Positions 11,301 through 20,300 of a stretch of 64,000 nt of DNA are shown in pieces. The notes below the pieces were generated by a model, which saw nothing but the letters and a program-made list of their open reading frames with translations, was not told where the DNA came from and searched no databases. Position 1 is the first letter of the stretch. Every line of letters begins with the position of its first letter. The stretch is from the NCBI GenBank assembly GCA_013396915.1, contig VWZL01000522.1, positions 186,173 through 250,172 on the forward strand, given 5' to 3'. Source of the stretch: Stercorarius parasiticus (lineage: Eukaryota > Chordata > Aves > Charadriiformes > Stercorariidae). The translations under genes were made by a program, and so were the position numbers.

Positions 11301-14300
11301 TTCCATTAAAAGGTGTCCCTGTGTTGGCTGCTGGTGTTATCTTTGCTCTATCTTGCATTAACACCAAGGAGTTGCAGCCAAGAATCAGGGGCCCACTGTG
11401 GTAGGCACAGAGCTGGAACAATAAAGACTATCTCTGGCTTTCCTGCCTTCCTGAGGCATGCACAATGTCAGTGTCTTGGGCATGACCCATCTGAAAACTA
11501 TTGGGTGGACTAGCAGGCTGGAGTAATCAGTGCTCATAAATAAAAAAAAAAAGGGACTTGATTTGCCTCCGCCACACCAGGCAGGATGTTTCCATCCTGG
11601 CAGTGCTGCAGAATTCCTCTCCACTGCCCAGTGAACATCCTCCTCCCACTTGTTCTGTGATGGTCTCAGGAAATCCTTGTCCCTTTTGCCAATGGTAGTA
11701 ACAGTCCAGGTCTAGCTCCCTGGAGAAGTTTGGAGAAGTTTGCTTTAGCAGTTAGATACACCTTTTGTGCTGAGACTCAGACCTTATTTGTCGCTCCCTG
11801 ATCTCAGTGGGAACCAAGGGCACAGCTAAAAACTGGAGTTTATGTGACTGGTGTTATCCTGGCTCCATGTCTAACTGGGAGTGTTGGAGGGAGCATGGAC
11901 AAGGTCATGCTAAGATATTCTCAGGTTTGTGTGCTTTGTGCATGTGGCACTACATTTGCAGTAGTTAAAGGGTATTTAGCCCACAATGTCACTTTTATAA
12001 ACAAGTACTTGGGAACACCAAAAGATCTTAGCATCATCCAGAAACAGGCCATCTAGGTGTACAAATATTAAATTAATAAATTGATTAACTGTGGTCACCC
12101 TTTAGAGCATGCTAAGGTAATGCAGTTCCAGTGCAGAGCATGCTTGCTTGGTGCAGGTCAGTGGTGGTGGTGGAACAGCTCATCTTTTGGAGCAGGAGCT
12201 CATCTATTGCCAGGTGACACAAGAAGGGACGGGTTCTTTGTCAGGGAGTGCTCCTCCAGGCACAAGTGTTTCTGGGGATGTGGTGAGGGGTGTATGGCAC
12301 TGGCTTCAGAAGGAGAGTGGCAGAAGGTTCCCTGGACAAGAGGTAGTGCAAGATGTGCAACCACTTACGCAACTGTGAATGTGGCTGGGAAGTTCGGTGA
12401 GGATCTGGTACTTCTGGGGCTTTGGGAAAATGACAGAAATGTGTCTGATTTACCGTGTTAAGGTCTTAATGCATTGTGTTGAAATGGATACCATACAATC
12501 TCTAAGTTTCTTTATAAAGTTGTTTTTCACTGCAAGTTATCTCAGAACCATGGTTTTCCCTGGCACCAGGCTTTGTACATGTGCTGCCTCATAGCCCCCA
12601 ATCCAGGGGCTCTGAGGAGCACTGTCCCAGGCCAGTGTAGTGGTCCTTCCCCCCTCCTTCCCCAACTTTCTAACATGCTTCCTGGGCCTTCTGCAGGGGT
12701 AACTCAGTTTCTCATGAAGGCCTCACGTCCTTCCCTTCTATTGTTAGCAATTAAAAATCTTCAGCTTCAGAAAAACACCACCGAGGGAGATTGGTGTGGT
12801 GAGAGTCTTACTCCTGCTGCAAGGAGATGAACGGGCGAGCCTGAGCCTCAGACTCCATTTTCAGAGCTACAGCCAGGGAGCGGCTTGCAGCTAGAAGGCT
12901 AAAAGCCACGTACACCCCAAACAGAAAGCCCGGTGGTTCCCTACCATTTCTTTTCTACCCACATGTCCACATGCCATTTCCTTATGGGCAGTGGTTCCAA
13001 AGGCACTTAAAGAAACAAAGGAAAGCCACAATCAGTGTGTGCTGGCAGCATCCTGTTCCCAGCCCCAGCAGGTTCCAGACACATCAATGGATGTAAAATA
13101 AACAGCAGTCCCTATATGTGCTTTGTGTCCCTGTTGCAGCTTCTGGGAGGAGTTGCACTCCAGTTAATTACAACTACTCCGCTTTCCCTTCTGGCTTTGC
13201 CTTATTTAAGCAGTAGCACAACCCAAACAGTCAGAAACCTTCCTAGGAACTACCAGTGCTGGGTACTTGCAGGCTGTGCAAGGAAACCCCACCCCAACAC
13301 GTTTCCACTGCAAGGAAAAGATTTTGTTTTACAGCTGTGCCTGAGGGAAGCATTTGTTGAGACACGTTCCTCTAGACAAAACTCATTGCTGTCAACAGCA
13401 TGAGGCTACCTTGATGCCTGTGTGTTCTTTGGTGTGGCTGTGCCTAGGTAGAAACAGTTGAGGGTTTTTTTTCCCCGTTTTTTTTTTTTTCCTTTGGCGA
13501 TACAGGGTGGGGGTGGGATTTTCATGCTAATATCACATAAACCCAGGAAAGCACATTGTAGGAACAATGAATTAAGGCCTGAATTTTGTGCTAATTGACA
13601 TGTAAGTCTCAGGGGTTTGCTTCATATGAACCCATTGTTCCTGCTTCAGTGCCCCTGTCCTGTTGACCACCATATGCCTTTTTATTGGGAATAGTAGGTG
13701 GGGAGCTAGAAATCAGTTGTTTGGTTCCCAGCATGTGGAAAGCTCTCTTCTCTGCTGGGAGCATCCTCCTCCACGTCTGGGAGCCCTTGCTGTCCCTTTT
13801 TGTCAACAGCATTTGTGGGCGGCTGCAGTTCGCTCTGTCCCATCACTCTGCCCAGAGGAAGACCAGCCTTGCACAGGTCGGGCCTGTGGCAGCTCTTCCC
13901 TCCTGCAAACTCTCTTTTTCTTCCCACTAATTTTTCGTTCTCACTCCCACAAAGGAAGGTGCCTTTCTGTGCCCTCACCCCCCATGTTGCTGCCAATAGC
14001 TTTCTCCGACTACTAGCTGCTCTTGTCAAGCTGGGGCTGCCTTGCAAGTGCCCCAGGGAGACATTTTCCTACGGATCCTCCATTCCATCATCCCTGGATT
14101 TTAACATTGTCTTTTTTCCTCCATTTCAACCACAGGGAAATCCTGAAAAGCGGAGGCACAGCTGTGGATGCTGCCATCGCTGGCTTGATCTGCACCTCGG
14201 TGATGAACCCTCAGAGTTCAGGCCTGGGTGGTGGGGTCGTATTTACCATCTATAATGCCAGCACAGGTATGGGCCAGCCCTCGCCTTTCCATGGTGCCCT

Positions 14301-17300
14301 GTCTCCCTGCAGACACCCAGCTGCTGTGGAGAGGTCAGAATCCTTCATGTTCTCTGAAAGCAATTTGTTGAATATAAAAGCTGCATCCTCTGACCACAAA
14401 CCATGCTTTCACTCTTAACCCAAAGCATCCATTACAGAGAGGGCATCTTTTCACAGCAAGAACATGGTGGGGGGAAGGAGCTTTGGATTTAAAATGAACT
14501 GACTTTGCCTCTCCTTCCCCCTCCAAAGCAATCCCAAATTATATTTCCAAGTCACATAGCTGCCAGTGCAGCAAGGTGTGAGCGGTGCTGTCTGAGCTGC
14601 TGCTGGGCTGCCGTGGAGGCCGAGGGGAGCGGATAGAGGCGCCTGTGCTGGCAGTGAGCACAGCAGTGTGGGGCAGGTGCTGGATCAGCTGAGCCCTTGG
14701 GCTGGGGCTTCAGGGGCTCATCCTGCACCAGCAGCTCAGGCAGTGCCTGCCAACATGGGGGCTGCGTCGCATGCTGCCCTTGCTGGCATGGGGAGCACTC
14801 CCCAAAGCAGCGGCGAGACTTCTTCACTTCAGAAATCTAAATCTAGCAATGTTCAGGGCCTGCCGGGAAGCCTTTCTGTGTTTGGTTTAACCCCTAGTGT
14901 TGTGTTCTTGCTTCTATGTTTTTAGCATTGTTTTTTTTTAACTGCCTTGGCTCCCAAAAGTCCCCAGAGCTTATAGATCTAAATAGTAAAAACAACAAAG
15001 AACACAATAACAATACTGCCAAGTAGCCTTACAGGGTCACGAGTCCCTGGAAATGCTTGGGTGTAACTTATGCAATAGCATAATTTGGCAAAACGCCTAT
15101 ATTTTTCTTTTTTTCCCTTTTGGCAGAGCCATATAACTTTGTCTCCTCTTAACAGTCCTCTTCTGCTACCTGAATTACCCTCTTCACAGAGCCGCACATG
15201 GCCATGCACGGCTCAGGTACTTGGTACACTAGGTAGCACTGGGGGCTCCTGCAGCACAGCTGGCTCTGTGGCCTGGGACAGGAGAAGATAACTACAAGGC
15301 AGAGAAGGTGGCGAAATAATAGGGTAGACCTGAAATACGAGTGTATACAAGTGGGGGGTTTTGTTTGTGGTTTTTTGTTTTTTTTCCTTTCAAGCTTCCT
15401 GATACATAGGGAGTCTTTCAGTATGAGCATTCTGCTTACAAACATGATGGACATGCCTCACCATCACTTGGAAAATGGCCTACCACGGAGCATGAGGCTC
15501 ATGTTATTTCTCTGCCATGTCCTACCTGTAGAGGAAGTGCAGGAACCTGCAAATCAGATGTGAAGCAGCGTGTCCCAGGCCATGTCCCAGGCCCAGGAGC
15601 CGTGGGGAGGATGACATTAACTGGCTGGACACAGGCCCTGGCCTTGTCCCTGTACCTTCATTGCCTCTAGGTAGGCACTGCTTGGTTTGCTCTAAATAAA
15701 TGCATGGGAGCAAACAACAGTGCGTGCTGACTGCAGCCTGACCCTGTGAATGTGCTTGACACATGTGGCAAAAGGCTTCAGGGCAGTTCAGCACGGTGCC
15801 CCAGGCTCTGGGCTTGCAGCCCGTGCAGTGCTCACAGCTGGCTGAAGTGTGATGTTCACCTGCTTCAGGAAGACAATGTTATGCATTTCCCTCTTCTCCT
15901 TTCTAGGAACAGTCGAGGTGATCAATGCCCGCGAGACAGTCCCACGAGTGTTTCCACACGATTTGTTGTCTGGCTGTGATGGTGGTTTCCCCATTGGTAA
16001 GGACACAGACCGAACCATGAGGGCATGCAGTGCACAAAGCTCAGGGTGGGGGAACCAAGGACCTTGCTAACTTTATCTGAAGTTCTATTCAAGTGCTAGT
16101 GCTCTTTCTGGATTGATTTTTGCAGAAGTAAAAAAAAAACCAACTAGATCTGTAAAATTCCTGTTTTCTAGTAACATTGGCAACCTGACCATTGAGGGGG
16201 TGGGGAGCAGAGCATGTCATTTCTCTTCATAGGAAGTCTGCAGTTCAAGACCAGATTTCCCAAAGCACTCATTTCCCAGCAGTTCTTACAGAGAAAAATA
16301 AGGTCAATAGCTACTCAGACTTTCTGGAAACGAAAGAACTCAATCTAGTACGCTTGCCCGTTACATTAGGAAAGCAACCTGGCAGCATCAGTTGAGTTGC
16401 TGGGCTCCAGCTTAGCTCAGCTACCACCTTGCTCCCATCTGAGGAGGCTCCATGTGTATTTGCTGTTACCGGTCTGGCAGCAGCACTTCACTTTAGCAGC
16501 ACATCTTGGATCTCTCCACATTTCTTGCTGCATTCATTCTCCTTCCCTAGCACATTTTCTCTTGGGGAGCGTGCTAGTTCCTGGAGGAGATGTTCTTATC
16601 CTTGGAAGAAGAGCCTGAAAAGGAATCAGGACTAATTCTGGTTGGAACGGACAGTTGGAGGTCTCTGCTCCAACTCTTGCTCAAAGCAGAATGATGTGAG
16701 AGTTAGCTCAGGCTGCTTGGGCCCTTGTCCTGTCACATTTTTGAGCTTCTCCAAGGATGGAGAGTTTCACAGCTTCACTTGTTCTGGTATTTGACCAGGT
16801 TCTGCATGAGTGCTTTTTCTCTTATGCCCAGCTGGCAGCTCCCTTGCTGCAACATGTGCCTGTTGCCTTTTGTGCTTTCACCGTGCACCTCTGAGTCTGG
16901 CTCCAGCTTCTCTATACCCCTTTTATTAGGTAGTGGAAGAAATATATGAATAGAAAAGAGAAATAAAAAAGCTAAGCTTGCTTTTAGAAGCCTTAGTCCT
17001 GCCTCTACAAATGCACACTTCCATTGGAGGGCTTTCAGGGAGGTGAAGCGGGCCAATGACTTAGGGGGTGTGACACTGCTGTTCTGCTCTTCAGGTTCAC
17101 GCTGGATTGCTGTACCAGGAGAACTTCGTGGGTATGAAGAAGCCCATAAGAGATATGGCCGCTTACCATGGAAAGCCCTGTTTGAACCAACCATCAAGCT
17201 CCTTTCAGAGCCACTTGCCATTTCCCCAGTTATGGACAAAATGATCCATCACCCAATCTTTCCCAAGTCAGGAAAAAGCCTGTGGTAAGACCCATAAATT

Positions 17301-20300
17301 AAATTGCAGTGTGAGGACCCCTGTTCCCTTAGCTTCAGACTCTTCCTCTAACATGCTGATATGGAGTGCAGACTGCTGCTGTGGCTTCTGTTCAGTAAAT
17401 ACTTGCTATGGAGAGGGAAAGAATAACAGAAGTATTTTTTAATTTTTTTTTTTCTGTCAGCAACATATTTTTTTTGTAACTTAGAGTGGCTTGGCACAGC
17501 AAAACTGTCTGCTAAGCACATATGCTCATGAGGAGGAGCTGGCTGTATGTGGCCTGCCTCTGTCTGTGTGGAAATCATCCCCTGACAGCATGGCCCTACA
17601 GCAGAAACTCGTTTGGAGGAACCCCACAGACCTAAGCCAGGGTCAAAGTGCTAGGTCCCATGGGGGAGACTTTTTCTAAGTAAAGAGTGCCTGGTGCTAT
17701 GGGTAGCAATTGGCTGAGAAAAACTTTTCTCCATGTACACTGCAGTGTAGCACCGCTCAGAAAGTATACAACATGTGTAAACCAAATCAGCTTTGGGTAG
17801 GAGAAGAGCTTGGAACTGGGTACAGAATAAGCACATGTTGTAAATTGATGGATGTTCTTCTTTAACAGCCCGCTGATATGTGACGGTCAAAGGTTTTTGA
17901 GGCGTGGAGAGACCTTCAGGTGGCCAGCACTGCAGCGAACACTGAGAGTTGTAGCAGAAAATGGAGCTACAGCATTTTATGAGGGACAAATAGGAGAGGC
18001 GCTGGTGGAGGACATTAGGAAGGCTGGTAAGTAACAGCTATAGTTAATACTAATAGACAGGCCTTTTCCCAGCCATTGGCTAACAGTGAGTCAGTACCAG
18101 GGGAAAGCCAACATATTCCATTTGCATGCCACTTGGGACTATACCTGGCATGGGAAGAGGCACCACCTTTTCCCAGTTCTTGTAAGTCAGGCCCAGAAGC
18201 AGGGCTGAGAGCCACCTACTGCTCTGGCATTCACCCATAGTGCTCATGCACTGGCCTCTCCAGCTCCCTTAGGCTTTGTAATGTCCTGGGGTTTGGCAGT
18301 AGATGACATTGCTGTGCTTGCTGGAAGAAATTCAGAGTATACAGGGATGGCTCTGTCTACACCTAGTAGAAGTTAATGTGCTAATGCCAGCTACTCATCT
18401 GGTTTTCTGTTGAAGGGTCCAATATCTCACTGGAGGACCTTCAGGCATACAAAGCAGAGGTGTCCTCAGCTCTGAACATTACCCTGAACAATCACACCAC
18501 AGTGTTTTCTCCTGGACCACCCATGGGAGGTGCTGTGCTCATGTTCATCCTCAAGATATTAGAAGGTAAACTCCTAAGGGAAAAGGGGCAGCGAGAGATT
18601 TGCAAAGAGTTTTGCCCTAGAGCAGCAGAAAAGTAATGGGCAGAAATGGAGGTGGTGAGCCACAATGGGCACCAAAGCAGCAGTGTGACCATGCTATGCA
18701 GCAGGACGATGAACTGGCTTGTTTTTACAGTGGATCAGCATTGCCATAACTGCTGCAAAGGCCAGAGGCTACATGATTTTCCCAAGGCTTCAAGAGGATT
18801 TGAAGTCATGGCAGAAATTAGTACTTGGTTGTTTCTGTGCCCACATCCTGCTAAAGCATAGGGGGAACTTGATAAGAAATGGGATGGGAAAAGGAGGTTC
18901 CTTTCAACTGTTTTTTTACAATTCTTGAAACAACATTGCCTTGGGTCTATTAAAAAAATTTTTTTATCCTGCTCCTTAGAGTATAAACTCCATGAAGCGT
19001 CATTGGCGACACCCAAGGGTAAAGTGGAAACCTACCATCGAATTGCAGAGGCCCTGAAGTTTGGTAATATGCTGAAGCCCCTTATGAGTGACCCAGCCTT
19101 CTCCAAAGCGCAGGTTAGCTGGCATGGTGCATAAGGGCAGCCACAGACACGCACAGCACTGGCAGGTTCTACACTACTGCTTAGCAGAGAGGAAGCAGGG
19201 AAGTCTATTTCCTGCTTTTTTTTTTTTTTTTAAACCTGTATTGTCACCGACTCATTTTAACCCATGTGCTAAGCCCTCAAGCAGGCTACCTAGTGCCCAG
19301 ACTATCCTGCCTGCCAGCACAATGCTTCAGTACCAAGCGATGCTTTGACACCTTCCTGCTTTGCAACCATGGAAGGAAAGAAAATACTTAGAACTGCTAG
19401 TAAAGAGCAATGCTACTCAGCTGGCCAAGGCAGAGGCAGGATTAGGTCATTTACTTTGTCTGCAGTAACAGATAACGCACGTGCACATGCTCTTGCCAAT
19501 GCTGAAGTGCCTGAGTACTGAGCTTGTTTCATTTTCTGTGGTGAGTCTGGGGATTCAGGCTGGGGCTGAATGCTGCCAGTGGAGGTCCCCAAGCTCTGAG
19601 CACTGGGGCTGAATCCCCCCAGGCTTCCTTGTGCCCAAAGAAAGCCATGCCTGTGCTTTGGTGACACAAGCTCAGTGTCCTTGCTGTGATTGCAGGTGAC
19701 AGTGGAGACCATGCTGTCTGACAAAATTGCTGAGCTTGTTAGACAGCGAATAGATGCCCGTGGTGACCATCCACTCAACCATTACAACTTGTTGGACTCC
19801 ATCTACAACCAGCGATACAAAAGTATGGGCACAAGCCACATCTCTGTGCTCGCTGCAGATGGCAGTGCTGTGTCCGCCACCAGCACCATCAACTTCCCGT
19901 GAGTAGCCAAGGGGTTGGTAATCGAGTCACACAGGTCATGTATCAGGTTCACAGTGTACCTGCAAGGGCTGTTTACCAGAAATGCAAAACCCTTGAGCCT
20001 CACTGATTTAGGCAGTCTGTTATTGATGAATGCCTTTTTCATGTGACAGCAAAGGTCTTGGTGCCTCAGCTCAGAAGAACATCACAACTCACAAAGATGT
20101 AACAACTTGCTGAGCTCTGCTGAGTTTCTATGGGTTGGACAAATCCCCACATGCCCCACTAACAGGGAGCTGACCTCTGGCTCCAGCACAGCAGCCCAAA
20201 GACCTTTTGGACACCCTGTCTGGGGCAGTTGCAGGCTGGGAGGAAACAGAGGTGACCCACTGGGTGCCGTGTTCAGTTAACGTCATCCACAACAGGAGAG

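Larger units (their letters stand above)
5374..14135 (+). other. GGT5: GGT5 intron 1 (8.8 kb)
   Basis: By far the longest intron of the pair, bounded by GTATGTG and CCACAG. It holds the 22-bp duplication at 5,506-5,550, homopolymer runs (6,020, 8,280, 13,470 and 13,480) and no exon or transposon I recognise. Long first introns often hold enhancers, but nothing here proves one. Confidence 0.7.

Noticed and set aside
13663..14418. Frames of 117, 151 and 131 aa around GGT5 exon 2
   Set aside because: Only the GGT exon part (14136-14266) is supported; the rest is intron sequence kept open by chance.
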